This document shows, one piece after another, positions 41,507 to 51,592 of a stretch of 64,000 bases of DNA (positions are counted from its first letter, which is position 1; every line of letters starts with the position of its first letter). The translations under genes and the position numbers were made by a program. The notes below the pieces were generated by a model. That model ran no database searches and was not told the origin of the DNA. It saw only the letters and a program-made list of their open reading frames with translations. The stretch is from the NCBI RefSeq assembly GCF_017874455.1, contig NZ_JAGGLN010000001.1, forward strand, positions 372,001-436,000. The letters run 5' to 3'. This DNA comes from Methanobacterium aggregans. GTDB taxonomy: Archaea > Methanobacteriota > Methanobacteria > Methanobacteriales > Methanobacteriaceae.

Positions 41507-42367
41507 TTATGAACTTTCAACGTCAACAAGCCTTGCAACACGTTTAATAGAACGTTCTACAGCATCAACAGACATCTTAACACTCAAAGCATCCTTGTTA
41601 CATGTTTCAGCACATCTTCCACATACTCTGCACTTATCTGCATCCACAACAGCTTTTCCATCATGGATATGGATGGCATCCACGAAGCAGATGTCTTCAG
41701 TGCAACTTCCACAGCCTGTGCAGATTTCAGGGTTGAATTCTACCTCAACACCTGCCATTGGGGTTAAACTACTTCCAATATTTTCTGGAAGTTCTTTTGC
41801 CATTTTCCAGAGGCAACAGCATGGGCAGCAGTTGCAGATTGATAGAAGATCCTCCTTTGGGCCTGTGTTCATCCATACACTGTCTATTTTGTTCCTGCCT
41901 ATGATATGGACCAGCCCTGCTTCCTGGCACTGTTCAACATGTTTAATGGCTTCTTCCTTTGAAACCATCCTCCCCAGTTTGGTTGATATTCGCTTTGTTC
42001 CCCTGCCAAGGAATAAGCAGCCAAGATCATGGGGATAATCCTTACAATCATTTGAAACACGGCATATACACGAGTTCATCAGGAAGTGGTGGCTGGATCT
42101 TCGGATCATCTCCTTCAAAACATCACTTGGGAGAACAGAGTCCTCCATTACAGGGATGGAGGTATTCACGTTAATTTTTTCAAGCTTCATGATCTTAGAG
42201 GGTTTCACAGTACTGTCTCGTGGTAAAACCTGTATATCATCCCCCTCAAAGAACAGCCTATCTGCCATACTTGCAACTGGAGCTACTCTTCTGCAAAGCC
42301 CTGCAAGGCTAAACCTGAGTTTAAAGGTCCTTTTTATTAGTCTGATGCTTATGTCTGAGAAATCCAT
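41507..42367 (-). CDS. 4Fe-4S binding protein with extra cysteine cluster
   Basis: A 286-residue cytoplasmic iron-sulfur protein. The C-terminal 70 residues are a two-cluster ferredoxin: CTGCGSCTEDICFVDAI and CRVCGRCAETCNKDAL. Upstream lies an unusual cysteine-rich stretch ICNCCPCCCLWKMA near 190, and two more cysteines in MNSCICRVSNDC near 98, which may hold further clusters. The family is conserved in methanogens and clostridia without an assigned reaction; electron transfer is the safe reading. No ribosome binding site is visible near the ATG, and a GTG nine bases upstream is an alternative start. Confidence 0.8.
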   Translation of the reverse strand: MDFSDISIRLIKRTFKLRFSLAGLCRRVAPVASMADRLFFEGDDIQVLPRDSTVKPSKIMKLEKINVNTSIPVMEDSVLPSDVLKEMIRRSSHHFLMNSCICRVSNDCKDYPHDLGCLFLGRGTKRISTKLGRMVSKEEAIKHVEQCQEAGLVHIIGRNKIDSVWMNTGPKEDLLSICNCCPCCCLWKMAKELPENIGSSLTPMAGVEVEFNPEICTGCGSCTEDICFVDAIHIHDGKAVVDADKCRVCGRCAETCNKDALSVKMSVDAVERSIKRVARLVDVESS

Positions 42368-42445
42368 GGAAAACACTTAAATCTTCTTTTTTCTTAAAAT
42401 TTTGTTTTTCTTATTTAAGTTCTGAATTTAAGTCATGATCATTGA

Positions 42446-43150
42446 TCAATCCATTAAATCCCTCAACGGGTCATCAACACCGTAGGGCTTCTTCTGGTAG
42501 TGCCGTTTGGCATGTTCCACTATCAGTGCATGGTACTCCTGGTACACTGGAACCTCTTTTGGTAAATTGGATTCAAAGAGTTCCTTGACCTCCATGTAAC
42601 CTGCCTTTTCCGGTATCAATCCAAGGTGGGAGAATATCCTCTTGGTGTAGGCGTCAACAACGAATTCAGGTTTTTTATAAGCGTAGAGAAGTATTGAATC
42701 TGCAGTTTCATTACCCACACCCTTAACACTTAAAATTTCCTTTCTACCAGGTGTACGACCTTTCAGGGATATGAAGAACTTTGTGACCTCCCTTAGATAG
42801 GTTGCCTTCTGGTTTAAAAACCCTGCACACCTTATTGCAGCTTTAAGTGTTTCATCAGATAGTTCCAGGAGTTTTTCAGGTTTTATGGCATTCAGGTCGT
42901 TGAGGTTCTTCAGAGCCTGTTCTGCTGATGTCCAGGTTGTGTTCTGGGTCAGTATGGCTCCGAGGATTATCTCATAGATCTCATCATCCTTTTTTGGTAA
43001 TTCATAGTTTTCTGGATGATATCCTCGCAGTGAGCCTGTTTTTGTGGGATTTGAACCCTCATGGTTTGTCAAAGGCCACCAACCCTGCGGCCCGTAGAGA
43101 TCGTAGAGTTTTTGATATATCTTGATCACTTGATGAGATCCTTTATTCAT
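42446..43150 (-). CDS. HhH-GPD DNA glycosylase, MagIII-like (COG2231)
   Basis: A 234-residue base-excision enzyme. YGPQGWWPL (19-27) and [10 protein letters not shown] (64-73) are typical of the COG2231 group that includes Helicobacter MagIII. The helix-hairpin-helix [11 protein letters not shown] lies at 140-150 and the catalytic Asp at 166 (FVVDAYTKR). The C-terminus lacks the four cysteines of classical endonuclease III, which supports MagIII, a 3-methyladenine glycosylase, over Nth. It is divergent from the GNAT gene. Confidence 0.85.
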   Translation of the reverse strand: MNKGSHQVIKIYQKLYDLYGPQGWWPLTNHEGSNPTKTGSLRGYHPENYELPKKDDEIYEIILGAILTQNTTWTSAEQALKNLNDLNAIKPEKLLELSDETLKAAIRCAGFLNQKATYLREVTKFFISLKGRTPGRKEILSVKGVGNETADSILLYAYKKPEFVVDAYTKRIFSHLGLIPEKAGYMEVKELFESNLPKEVPVYQEYHALIVEHAKRHYQKKPYGVDDPLRDLMD

Positions 43151-43312
43151 ATTGTTAGATAGGATGGAGTTCTATATGTATCCATTCCTAATATTTCATG
43201 GAACGTAAAATCATATGAGTAGCTGTAGGATAAGCTGAAAATCATAGAAGAATTTAAAATAGGCATTATAGATAATATAAAGTAGATAAAATAATAAGAA
43301 CAGAGGTTATGA

Positions 43313-43819
43313 ATGATAATTAAATGTGATAAATGTATATTAAGGGAATGGAAGCGTTCTGACCTTGAAAATCTGGTTAAAAATGCCAACAACATAGATA
43401 TAGCCAGCAACATGAGGGATGGCTTTCCATTTCCATACACCCATGATCATGGCAGACAGTGGATAGAAATTGCAGAGACCAATGATTGTTTTTTTGCAAT
43501 AACAGCTAAGGGTGAAGCTGTGGGTGGAATAGGCCTTACCCTGGGTGAAGATATTGAAAGAATCTCTGCAGAAGTTGGTTACTGGTTGGGAAAAGCCCAC
43601 TGGGGAAGGGGAATTATATCCTCAGCCTTAGAGGGCGTGGTGGACTACGGGTTCAACGAGTTAAAACTTGAAAGGATATTTGCAGTTCCATTTGAACACA
43701 ATACTGCCTCAAGAAGAGTTCTTGAAAAAAATGGTTTTAATCTTGAGGGTATTCTAAGAAACAGTGTCATAAAATCTGATAAAATATACAATCAAGCATT
43801 GTACGCAAGAATTAAATAA
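43313..43819 (+). CDS. GNAT acetyltransferase, RimJ/RimL type
   Basis: A 168-residue acetyltransferase. The acetyl-CoA site is seen in [19 protein letters not shown] (about 92-110) and the final [20 protein letters not shown] (about 125-144), which is the classic RimJ/RimL ending. The first strand [16 protein letters not shown] is also typical. Members acetylate protein N-termini or small amines; the substrate is unknown here. GAGGT precedes the ATG. AroC follows after 25 bases, so the two are likely co-transcribed. Confidence 0.88.
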   Translation: MIIKCDKCILREWKRSDLENLVKNANNIDIASNMRDGFPFPYTHDHGRQWIEIAETNDCFFAITAKGEAVGGIGLTLGEDIERISAEVGYWLGKAHWGRGIISSALEGVVDYGFNELKLERIFAVPFEHNTASRRVLEKNGFNLEGILRNSVIKSDKIYNQALYARIK

Positions 43820-43844
43820 AATATTTATTAAAGGATGTGAATTT

Positions 43845-44936
43845 ATGTCAGGAAACACCACAGGCGAAATGTTTAAGGTTACAACCTTCGGTTCAAGTCA
43901 CGGCACAGCACTTGGAGCAGTTATTGACGGCTGCCCTGCAGGACTGGAACTGAACGAAGAGGATATCCAGGCAGAACTTGATAAAAGAAGGCCGGGCACA
44001 AGTAAAATAACAACACCCCGAGGCGAAAAGGACCAGATCCAAATACTATCCGGGGTCTTCCAGGGCAGGACAGATGGAACACCCATAGCCGCAGTTGTCT
44101 ACAACAGGGATGCAGACTCCTCAGCCTACGAGGCCCTTAAAAACACACCAAGACCAGGCCATGGAGACTACACATGGAAGGCACGATACGGCTCTTACGA
44201 CTACCGTGGAGGTGGAAGGGGAAGCGGCAGGGTAACAATAGGACACGTTATAGGTGGAGCAGTTGCAAAGAAACTCCTGAAAACCATTGGCATAGAAGTG
44301 GTTGCCCATGTAACCCAGATAGGAAAGATAAAGGCCAAAAAGGTCAACATCAACCAGATAGCATCTAAGATCCAGGAAAATCCTGTTCGATGCGCAGACC
44401 ATGTTGCAGCATCCTCGATGGAGGAATTAATTCTTGATCTGAAGTCCCAGGGAAACTCAGTTGGAGGTATAGTTGAAACACTTGTTCTGAACGCACCTGC
44501 AGGTCTTGGAGATCCTGTATTCGACAAGCTGGATGCCGACATTGCCAAGGCCCTCATGGCCATAGGAGCAGTTAAAGGGGTTGAAATCGGAGCAGGGTTT
44601 GAATCTGCAGAGCTCACAGGATACGAGATGAACGATGAATACTACGTATCTGAGGAGGGAATCCGAACAACAACCAACCAGGCAGGTGGAATCCTTGGAG
44701 GTATGTCCAATGGAATGCCCATCGTTGCACGCATGGCAGTTAAACCCACACCATCCATATCAAGACCCCAAAAAACAGTTGATATCGAGAAGATGGAAGA
44801 TACTGAAATCGAGATAAAAGGAAGGCATGACCCCTGCATTTGTCCAAGGGTAACGCCTGTGGCTGAGGCTGCAGTTGCAATGGTTGTGGTGGATCATTTG
44901 ATAAGGGCGGGTTTTATGGGACCTACAAAGGTATAA
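43845..44936 (+). CDS. aroC: Chorismate synthase
   Basis: A 363-residue AroC, the last step of the shikimate pathway, using reduced FMN to convert EPSP to chorismate. Family signatures are present: [19 protein letters not shown] near the start, [16 protein letters not shown] (about 48-63), [16 protein letters not shown] (about 105-120), RGGGRGSGR and the late [18 protein letters not shown] precedes the ATG. Located directly after the GNAT gene. Confidence 0.97.
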   Translation: MSGNTTGEMFKVTTFGSSHGTALGAVIDGCPAGLELNEEDIQAELDKRRPGTSKITTPRGEKDQIQILSGVFQGRTDGTPIAAVVYNRDADSSAYEALKNTPRPGHGDYTWKARYGSYDYRGGGRGSGRVTIGHVIGGAVAKKLLKTIGIEVVAHVTQIGKIKAKKVNINQIASKIQENPVRCADHVAASSMEELILDLKSQGNSVGGIVETLVLNAPAGLGDPVFDKLDADIAKALMAIGAVKGVEIGAGFESAELTGYEMNDEYYVSEEGIRTTTNQAGGILGGMSNGMPIVARMAVKPTPSISRPQKTVDIEKMEDTEIEIKGRHDPCICPRVTPVAEAAVAMVVVDHLIRAGFMGPTKV

Positions 44937-45073
44937 TCCTATATCATTTTATGTTAAATTCTTAAAAGGTTTCTTAGAAATCATCATATGTAGATTTAAT
45001 AAATTATTATAATATTTTTATTACAAATAAATCAATATACGATCATTGTTTTTACTTAAAATGTGAGGGCATC

Positions 45074-46474
45074 ATGACAGATTATAATCCTTTTGGTAAA
45101 AAAGTTTCTGAGTTAGAAAAAGAAGATTTAGATAAACTAATTGGTAATGTTGCTGAAGGATGGTTTATTGAATATAAAGGTGATTTTCCATCTTCTACTA
45201 ACAAAATATCTCATTCTCTTGCATCGTTTGCAAATAGTGATGGTGGTTGGTATATTATAGGAATCGATGATGAAGACGGCAGTAATATTGCAACGGAAAT
45301 TGTTGGTTTTGATATTAATGTTCATTCTATGCCAAAGGAACAGATAAGAAATATAATAGCCAATAATATTACGCCAAAGCCCTTTTTTGAATCTAAACTT
45401 ATTATGATAAATAATGAAAAAGCTGTTTTGGTGGTACATATAGAAAGTGGAGATGAAACTCCTTATGTAACTAACGATGGTAAAATCTATCAAAGGGTTG
45501 GTGAAGGTTCTGATCCAATAAAATTGAATGATCATTACTCTATCCAAAAGTTATACGACCGATCAAAAGAATCTAGATTATGGATTGAAAATTTTAGCCA
45601 AAACCGATTTGGTATATCCAAGGGTCAATCAAATCAAAATCAATGCTTTTTAGAGATTTATTTTTACACAATGCCCGTGAATAAATTTGAGTTCAATGAT
45701 TTTAGTAGTGAAAACTTTTTTAAAGAGGTTATTAAAAATTTTTCAGAGAAAGTTCACATTTTATCTCAGTATTTTGTAGGCAGTATCGAACTAAATAATT
45801 ATTATTCTTCTTCAAGTTCTTATATATTAAGGCATATTACTCCTGAAAATTCCATTGATTTAGGAACAACAATGGAACTTTTTATTAATGGAAATCTTAA
45901 AGTTATTCTCCCGGTGCCTACTATTTCTATAGAAAATTTGGATTACAGTGATCCAGATTATTTAGAGATTCTTGGAGATTTTTATGAATTATTATCTGAA
46001 AATGAGTATCAATACTTGGAAATCATTGATGCAAATAAATTTTTTGTAGAATTTATGGTATTTTATAAACAATATATTCAATTTTTAAAAAATAAAAATT
46101 TTAATGGTACTTTAGGTGTTCGATTTAAAATTACTAATAGTTGGCGTACTTTATTATTTTTTAATGATGAAAATTATCTTAATTTAATAAGGGAATATGG
46201 ATGTCCTATATGCCTTAAATCAGGAATTGAAATACCTAACTTTAATAATGGGAACTTAATAGCCACCACATTAAATGAAGAAGAATTTTCTGTGCCTTTA
46301 GAAGGGGAAGGTTTAGAACCTGCTGTTATTGGGATAGATTCAATAGTTTTATTACAAACAATTTATGAAGCATTAGGAATTCCTAGACACTTTTCTACAT
46401 ATCTCTTACCGGGAATTGTAAAATACATTTTTAAATTTGGTTTAAAAGACTCTAATTCGGATAATGTTAAATAA
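45074..46474 (+). CDS. AlbA_2 (Schlafen-like) domain protein
   Basis: A 466-residue protein. The first 150 residues form an AlbA_2/Schlafen-type domain: EGWFIEYKGDFPSS, ISHSLASFANSDGGWYIIGI, PKPFFESKLI and VGEGSDPIKLNDHYSIQKL. In other proteins this domain binds DNA or acts as an RNA endonuclease; the conserved Glu/Lys (EYKG) fits the latter. The remaining 300 residues are not recognised. A strong GTGAGGG site precedes the ATG. Its A+T-rich composition and its position beside a tRNA gene suggest acquisition as part of an island or cargo, although no integrase is present. Confidence 0.8.
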   Translation: MTDYNPFGKKVSELEKEDLDKLIGNVAEGWFIEYKGDFPSSTNKISHSLASFANSDGGWYIIGIDDEDGSNIATEIVGFDINVHSMPKEQIRNIIANNITPKPFFESKLIMINNEKAVLVVHIESGDETPYVTNDGKIYQRVGEGSDPIKLNDHYSIQKLYDRSKESRLWIENFSQNRFGISKGQSNQNQCFLEIYFYTMPVNKFEFNDFSSENFFKEVIKNFSEKVHILSQYFVGSIELNNYYSSSSSYILRHITPENSIDLGTTMELFINGNLKVILPVPTISIENLDYSDPDYLEILGDFYELLSENEYQYLEIIDANKFFVEFMVFYKQYIQFLKNKNFNGTLGVRFKITNSWRTLLFFNDENYLNLIREYGCPICLKSGIEIPNFNNGNLIATTLNEEEFSVPLEGEGLEPAVIGIDSIVLLQTIYEALGIPRHFSTYLLPGIVKYIFKFGLKDSNSDNVK

Positions 46475-46540
46475 ATTTTTTTTGAAATTAATTAAAAAAT
46501 AGTCATAAAAAGATCTTTTAGTAGTATATAAAAAAATTCA

Positions 46541-46614
<74 letters not shown>

Positions 46615-46650
46615 ATAAAGAGCTGTTACTTAATTTGTTTTTGTTTGATT

Positions 46651-46660
46651 GGATTTAAAG
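46651..46660 (-). promoter_or_regulatory. Probable TATA box of tRNA-Thr
   Basis: CTTTAAATCC on the minus strand lies 37-46 bases upstream of the mature 5' end of the tRNA, the normal spacing for an archaeal tRNA promoter with a short 5' leader. Confidence 0.5.
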
Positions 46661-47127
46661 TTAACTGTGAATTTTATTTAGTATATGTTAACTTAATAAA
46701 TTTCGTAAATAAAGAAGTTAGTATTCATTAATCCCTTAATGTTTATGCATCCCATGAGTAATTTAATGTATAATTTATTATTTTGCTTAAAAAATGATTC
46801 TGAGAGCTTCTTAAAATGATATATCCCAATTAGATTAAACTATCTACAAAGGGCCATATTAATACCATTTTCAAAGAGTTAATGCTATTTAACTTTTTTA
46901 AGACTTTTTTATTAAAAACATTACTAATAGTCTCAAATAATTAAATAAAAAAGAATTATTTTTTAAATCCTCATTTAAAAACTCTATTCTCTTAAAAAAT
47001 TAGACAGCCGTTTGGTTCAAATATTAGTATATATTAGCTGCCTATTTCGTAAAATTCTCAACTGTAACAGCCATATGACTAAACATAGTCAACTTAACGA
47101 ATTAAGATAGTGAGGTTAATGAAAAGA

Positions 47128-47136
47128 TTTAAATAT
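47128..47136 (+). promoter_or_regulatory. Probable TATA box of the ABC exporter operon
   Basis: TTTAAATAT, preceded by the purine-rich GAAAAGA expected of a BRE, lies about 25 bases before the palindromic operator. The predicted transcription start falls inside the operator. Confidence 0.6.
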
Positions 47137-47150
47137 TGTTAAATTAATAC

Positions 47151-47166
47151 TGACTGACATCAGTCA
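47151..47166. promoter_or_regulatory. Operator of the ABC exporter operon
   Basis: TGACTGACATCAGTCA has perfect 7-base arms (TGACTGA/TCAGTCA) around CA. It overlaps the predicted transcription start and ends 15 bases before the ATG. The TetR protein encoded at the end of the operon is the likely ligand. Confidence 0.72.
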
Positions 47167-47181
47167 ATAAAGGAGGATACT

Positions 47182-48126
47182 ATGAACTATTTGGCAAATG
47201 AAAATAATTACTCAATTCAGACTTTCGGTCTCACCAAGAAATATAAAGATCAAAAAGCAGTAAATGGCATCAATCTGGCGATTAAAAGAGGTGAAGTTTT
47301 CTCTTTACTCGGTCCTAATGGTGCAGGTAAAACTACAACCATAGAAATGCTTTGCTGTCTGCTAAAACCAACTGCTGGAACTGCAACTATCATGGGTTAT
47401 GACATAAAGAAAAATCCTTCAGCAGTAAAAGAAGTTATTGATATTTCACCACAAGAAACTGCTATTGCTAGCCATTTGACAGCTTGGGAGAATCTTATGT
47501 TAATGGGCGGAATAAATGGTCTGAAAAAAGAAGAAACGAAAAAGAGAGCTAAAGAACTCATAGAATTAATGGGGCTGACTGAAAGAGCAAATGAACAGGT
47601 CCAGAATTTTTCAGGAGGAATGCAACGAAGGTTAAGTATAGCAATGGCACTGATTTCTGATCCTCCCGTACTCTTTCTTGATGAGCCGACCCTGGGTTTA
47701 GACCCTCAAGCCAGAAGGGCTATTTGGAAGCAGATCGAACGTTTCAAAGGGAAAAAAACAATCATTTTAACCACTCATTATCTTGAGGAGGCAGACGCTC
47801 TCGCAGATCGAGTTGCTATAATTAGCGAGGGTAATATAATAGCAATGGGGACGCCAAAAGAGCTCAAGAATGATATCTATGGGGTGCAAACCATGATAAT
47901 TAAGGCTCAAAAACTTTCTTCTACTATTATGGAAGGATTGGGGAAGATGTATCTCAATGTAAAAGAGATAGATAATGGAATTGAGATAAAAGCAAGGGAA
48001 TTAAATTTTGATGATATAGTTGACTACCTTCGCTCCAAAGGAGCAAAAATTGAAGGGATTTCTATGAAAGAGCCCTCTTTAGATGATGTATTTTTTAGCC
48101 TTACCGAAAATGAGGTGAACAAATGA
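47182..48126 (+). CDS. ABC exporter ATP-binding subunit (drug-type)
   Basis: A 314-residue ABC ATPase of the daunorubicin-resistance/ABC-2 class. Walker A is GPNGAGKTT (44-52), signature NFSGGMQRRLS near 137, Walker B VLFLDEPTLGLD near 160 and the switch His in LTTHYLEEAD. The C-terminal 80 residues are the regulatory extension common in DrrA-like subunits. With the permease encoded next (four-base overlap), it should drive export of a lipid or drug. The promoter carries a palindromic operator, and an AGGAGG ribosome binding site precedes the ATG. Confidence 0.95.
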   Translation: MNYLANENNYSIQTFGLTKKYKDQKAVNGINLAIKRGEVFSLLGPNGAGKTTTIEMLCCLLKPTAGTATIMGYDIKKNPSAVKEVIDISPQETAIASHLTAWENLMLMGGINGLKKEETKKRAKELIELMGLTERANEQVQNFSGGMQRRLSIAMALISDPPVLFLDEPTLGLDPQARRAIWKQIERFKGKKTIILTTHYLEEADALADRVAIISEGNIIAMGTPKELKNDIYGVQTMIIKAQKLSSTIMEGLGKMYLNVKEIDNGIEIKARELNFDDIVDYLRSKGAKIEGISMKEPSLDDVFFSLTENEVNK

Positions 48127-48851
48127 GATTTATCAGCTTAGCCAATCGGAATATAAAAGAAGTATATAGAGATCATGTTTCTATGGGTCTGGGATTGGGA
48201 TTGCCTATTGTATTGTTGGTACTTTTTGCATCCATTGGTAAAAATGCCCCAATCAAGATTTTCACTGCTAACGCACTCACACCTGCAGTAATTGTCTTTA
48301 GTTTCGGATTTCTAACATTATATTCTGCTATGCTTTTAGCAAGAGATCGTGAAAGTGCATTTTTAACAAGGCTTTTAACAACACCACTCAAACCGTCCGA
48401 CTTCATCTTGTCTTATATTCTACCTTTCTTACCGATAGCACTCCTCCAAATTACAGTTTGCTTTGTAGTTGGGAGTTTATATGGCGTTACAATTAATTTA
48501 AGCATTATTTTTGCTTTAATTATTTTATTTACCCTAGCATTTGCCTGTATTGGAATAGGTATGATAATAGGATCACTCTTCTCAGAAAGTCAGACTGGAG
48601 GAATTGGATCTATAGTGATAGTTATAATATCCTTATTCAGCGGCGCTTGGATGGACTTAAAAATGGTTGGAGGAATATTTGGAGCTGTTGGATATGCCCT
48701 TCCTTTTGCTTATGCCCTCGATGCCACTAGGGGTATTTTAAATGGATCAGGGTGGGGAGATATCATTATAGATTTTTATTGGGTTCTTGGTTATGCACTG
48801 ATCTTTTTTATAGGGGGAATTTTGTGTTTTAGATGGCGGACAAAAAGATGA
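48123..48851 (+). CDS. ABC-2 type permease
   Basis: A 242-residue membrane protein with six hydrophobic helices, the ABC-2 fold. LARDRESAFLTRLLTTPLKPSDFILSYI is split by the family as RESAFLTRLLTTPLKPSDF, the typical cytoplasmic coupling segment, near residue 78. GSLFSESQTGGIGSIVIVI and SGAWMDLKMVGG are also characteristic. Its start overlaps the end of the ATPase gene (ATGA) with GAGGTG just upstream, so translation is coupled. Confidence 0.92.
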   Translation: MRFISLANRNIKEVYRDHVSMGLGLGLPIVLLVLFASIGKNAPIKIFTANALTPAVIVFSFGFLTLYSAMLLARDRESAFLTRLLTTPLKPSDFILSYILPFLPIALLQITVCFVVGSLYGVTINLSIIFALIILFTLAFACIGIGMIIGSLFSESQTGGIGSIVIVIISLFSGAWMDLKMVGGIFGAVGYALPFAYALDATRGILNGSGWGDIIIDFYWVLGYALIFFIGGILCFRWRTKR

Positions 48852-48940
48852 TCTTATTCCTTTCTCTCCATACAAAACCTTTTCTAAGATTGTTTCATAT
48901 AATAAAAACAATCAAAATTTAGTCTGGGTGGAATAAATTG

Positions 48941-49567
48941 ATGCGCGTGACAAAAAAACCTGAAATAAGGCGTAAAGAACTAATGAACGCCGCAGAAGAC
49001 TTATTTATAGAAAAAGGATATGAACAGGTTGAAGTATTAGAAATAGCGAAAAAAGTAGGCGTAGTGAAGGGTACTTTTTATTATTATTTCAAATCCAAAG
49101 AAGCAATACTTGATGCAATTATTGACAAATACATTTCTATCCTTGTTGAAGATATGGAAAATATGGTCAATCAGAAGGATCTAACAGCATTAGAAAAATT
49201 GATGAACATATACCCCTTTGCTTTGTCATTTCCAGGTGGTCATAAGAGCATAATGCATCGTCTTCAAGAAGAAAAGAATGTTCATCTACGTATGAAGCTT
49301 GAACAAAGGATTCCACAAGAAACTGCTGGATTACTTACACGTATAATTAAACAGGGTATTGAAGAAGGTGTTTTCAATATTAAGTATCCTGAAGAAGCTG
49401 CTGGCGTATATATGGGAACAATGATTATACTCCAAGGAATAGAGAATCTTGACCCCAATTCTCTGGAATTTAAGAGAAAATTCATGGCCATGTTCTATTT
49501 TATTGAGCGGATTTTGGGTGCAGAAGAAGGTTTGATTATCAAATTTATGGAAAAAAATAGTTCTTAG
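48941..49567 (+). CDS. TetR family repressor of the ABC exporter
   Basis: A 208-residue TetR protein. The helix-turn-helix is RRKELMNAAEDLFIEKGYEQ and LEIAKKVGVVKGTFYYYFKS (residues about 11-47), with the conserved TFYYYFKSKEAI. The C-terminal ligand domain is not assignable to a subgroup. It is the third gene of the exporter operon, 89 bases after the permease, and so is probably autoregulated through the palindrome at 47151. The ATG at 48941 or the TTG just before it could start translation; GGGTGG serves both. Confidence 0.9.
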   Translation: MRVTKKPEIRRKELMNAAEDLFIEKGYEQVEVLEIAKKVGVVKGTFYYYFKSKEAILDAIIDKYISILVEDMENMVNQKDLTALEKLMNIYPFALSFPGGHKSIMHRLQEEKNVHLRMKLEQRIPQETAGLLTRIIKQGIEEGVFNIKYPEEAAGVYMGTMIILQGIENLDPNSLEFKRKFMAMFYFIERILGAEEGLIIKFMEKNSS

Positions 49568-49594
49568 ACGCAGTCTTCTCCGGAGGTGGGGGGT

Positions 49595-49666
49595 GTGAAG
49601 GATGGTTTAAGTAATGCGAACTTCATCATATGCCTGTATATTACGGTAATTTCAACTTTTCCTTAA
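49595..49666 (+). CDS. Possible 23-residue small protein
   Basis: A GTG at 49595 follows a very strong purine-rich GGAGGTGGGGGG ribosome binding site and opens 23 codons to a TAA. The product would be a small hydrophobic peptide (NANFIICLYITVISTFP at its end). The strong binding site is the only reason to list it; it may equally be chance sequence after the TetR gene. Confidence 0.25.
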   Translation: MKDGLSNANFIICLYITVISTFP

Positions 49667-49701
49667 AAAAAAGAAATTAAATAACATTTTAAGTTTAAAC
49701 C

Positions 49702-50503
49702 TTAAAATTCATCCAGTGTCTGCTGTTTCGGCATATATGCATCCAGGTTGATCTTCATCCCATCCCGTGCAGCCAGGGTTCTTATTCCTGTTTTCTCGGT
49801 TATCCTCCGGGCTTCAGAGTCTGGATGGTCCATTATGAACTTCATTCCAAGGTGGGTCATCACAGCAAGTTTAGGTGACACCTCATCCACAAGCATCTGG
49901 AAGTCATCTGCACACATATGGCCCCTTATCCTCTCACCATCTGCCCTTATGACACTTGCAATCAATATATCCGCACCCCTATGTTCTTCAGCCAGTTCCG
50001 GGAAGTACTCTGTATCTGAGGTGTAGGATATTGTGAAGTCCTGGTGGTGGAACTTGAAACCAACACCCTTGGGGTCGCCGTGAATTGTCTTTGTGGCCTT
50101 CACACGGATGTTGTCAAGCTTAACCTCATCACCGGGTTCCATTGCCTTAACTTGGGGTTTTGTCATGTGGTACTTGGATATGCAGGGGCCCCAATCTTTG
50201 TAGCCATTTATAACGCTCTGGTTTCCAATTAAGATCCCCCTTCTCCGGGTCATTCCCCGTGTTACAGCTTCAAGTAGAACCTCAGCATCTGTGTAATGGT
50301 CTGTGTGTGAGTGTGAGACCATGACGCAGTTGAGCTTGGTTGGGTTCAGTCCGAACTGGTAGGTCCGAACCAGTGCACCAGGCCCTGGATCCACGTGGAT
50401 GTTTTTACCGTCAATACCATCTATTCTAAATCCGCCTGTCATCCTCTTCTGGGTTATGGTCGCGAAAGCGTCCGCCACCACTTCCTAAAAATGTTAACTG
50501 CAT
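49702..50503 (-). CDS. MBL-fold metallo-hydrolase with an apparent frameshift near the start
   Basis: The main frame encodes a metallo-beta-lactamase fold hydrolase: [21 protein letters not shown], split as [15 protein letters not shown], then [11 protein letters not shown] with the metal-binding HxHxDH motif, [15 protein letters not shown] and MTHLGMKF. The natural start is the ATG at 50503, with GGTGA six bases upstream, reading [13 protein letters not shown], a normal MBL first strand. One extra base at about 50464 breaks the frame between ...GGRF and ATITQKRM. The downstream frame could otherwise start only at a GTG at 50481, which has no family-like N-terminus. Either the gene is inactivated or there is a sequencing error. 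Confidence 0.82.
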
Positions 50504-50662
50504 GTTAGGTCACCTTTTATTAGTTTTTTTTATTTAAATTCGTTATTTTAAGCTAATATTTTTATTAAATTTTAAATCTATTGCATAAACTTTTAAATCA
50601 ATGACATAATCATCATTAAGATTAAATGAATAGCTATTTATGAATCAAACAAAAACATACTC

Positions 50663-51592
50663 CTATTTCTCTTCCCTGCAGAGTATCACAGAGCAGGTTA
50701 AACCTGTTTTATTTCCTTTGATGCAGAGGTTTTCCTTTTCTATAACCACTTTGTCCCCAACCTTTACAACCGCGGGATCTGCAACCTGCATTGTAACAGA
50801 TTCTCCTGCCTTTTTAAGGGGCTTCCAGTCCATGTCAAGGGCTTCAACACCCTTTTTAAGGGTTACCTCAACTTCATCTCCATTGATGGTCTGGATCTTC
50901 CCCACTTCACCATGGTCAATTATCCTGGTGGCCATCTGTATTGTTTCTGTGGTTTTTAGAAGCTCCTCCCTCAGGGAATTTCTCCATTCGTTCAGTTCTT
51001 TAACATCCTGGATTATGGTGGTTCTTAAAAGTTCCTTTGCATCCTTATGGTTCAGGTTGGGATGTTTTATGAGTACATCATAGTCCTGGCTTACAGATGG
51101 TGTTAAGTGGGCCACATCTTCCATTACCTTGCTGAAGAGTTTTCCAATATCCTGGAGGTTGGTTTTATTCTTCCAGTTGTCTTTTATGGTTTTATTGGCA
51201 ATTTCCTTGGTTACCTTGTTTCCAAAGACAACTATGGAGCTTTCACCACCTTTTATAGTCTTTATATCTGAACCGAGAAGTTCAACTATGTTGTAAGCCC
51301 CGGTTGTTCCGTAGATTCGCTTCCTCTTTGTCTTGAGTGGTGTTTTAAATCTAACCTCACCAACTGCAACATCTCCAATTTCACGAACTTTCTGGGCATC
51401 ATCTGTTATTTTAAGTGTTATGTCAAGTTCTGAAGCTTTTTTCAGGAGCTCTTCATCTGTTCTGATCTCTCCAGAGTAGAGTTCTTCCTCAAGTTTCTCC
51501 CTCTGACTTTCATCACCGAAAAACCCAATTCTCCTTTTATCTCCAGCTATGACACATCCTTTGCTTCCAACGTACGTTATTATAAGACTCAT
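50663..51592 (-). CDS. DUF2121-like conserved methanogen protein (MJ1548 type)
   Basis: A 309-residue cytoplasmic protein conserved in methanogens, with no assigned function. The start [20 protein letters not shown] resembles the N-terminal strand of Ntn-hydrolase/proteasome-like folds, where GxVIAGDxR is a recurring pattern, but without the catalytic Thr/Ser directly after Met I would not call it a peptidase. The C-terminal 90 residues are beta-rich with [17 protein letters not shown] and [11 protein letters not shown], an OB/SH3-like barrel. GGTGT precedes the ATG. The family name is from memory. Confidence 0.68.
   Translation of the reverse strand: MSLIITYVGSKGCVIAGDKRRIGFFGDESQREKLEEELYSGEIRTDEELLKKASELDITLKITDDAQKVREIGDVAVGEVRFKTPLKTKRKRIYGTTGAYNIVELLGSDIKTIKGGESSIVVFGNKVTKEIANKTIKDNWKNKTNLQDIGKLFSKVMEDVAHLTPSVSQDYDVLIKHPNLNHKDAKELLRTTIIQDVKELNEWRNSLREELLKTTETIQMATRIIDHGEVGKIQTINGDEVEVTLKKGVEALDMDWKPLKKAGESVTMQVADPAVVKVGDKVVIEKENLCIKGNKTGLTCSVILCREEK

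Larger units (their letters stand above)
46615..47181. other. Intergenic region between tRNA-Thr and ABC exporter
   Basis: About 570 A+T-rich bases holding the tRNA promoter on the left and the exporter promoter-operator on the right. The middle (46700-47100) shows no ORF, repeat of the tRNA 3' end, or RNA-like composition. Confidence 0.5.

Noticed and set aside
42446..43150. Classical endonuclease III (Nth)
   Set aside because: The C-terminal four-cysteine iron-sulfur motif is absent and the GPQGWWP start matches the MagIII-like group.
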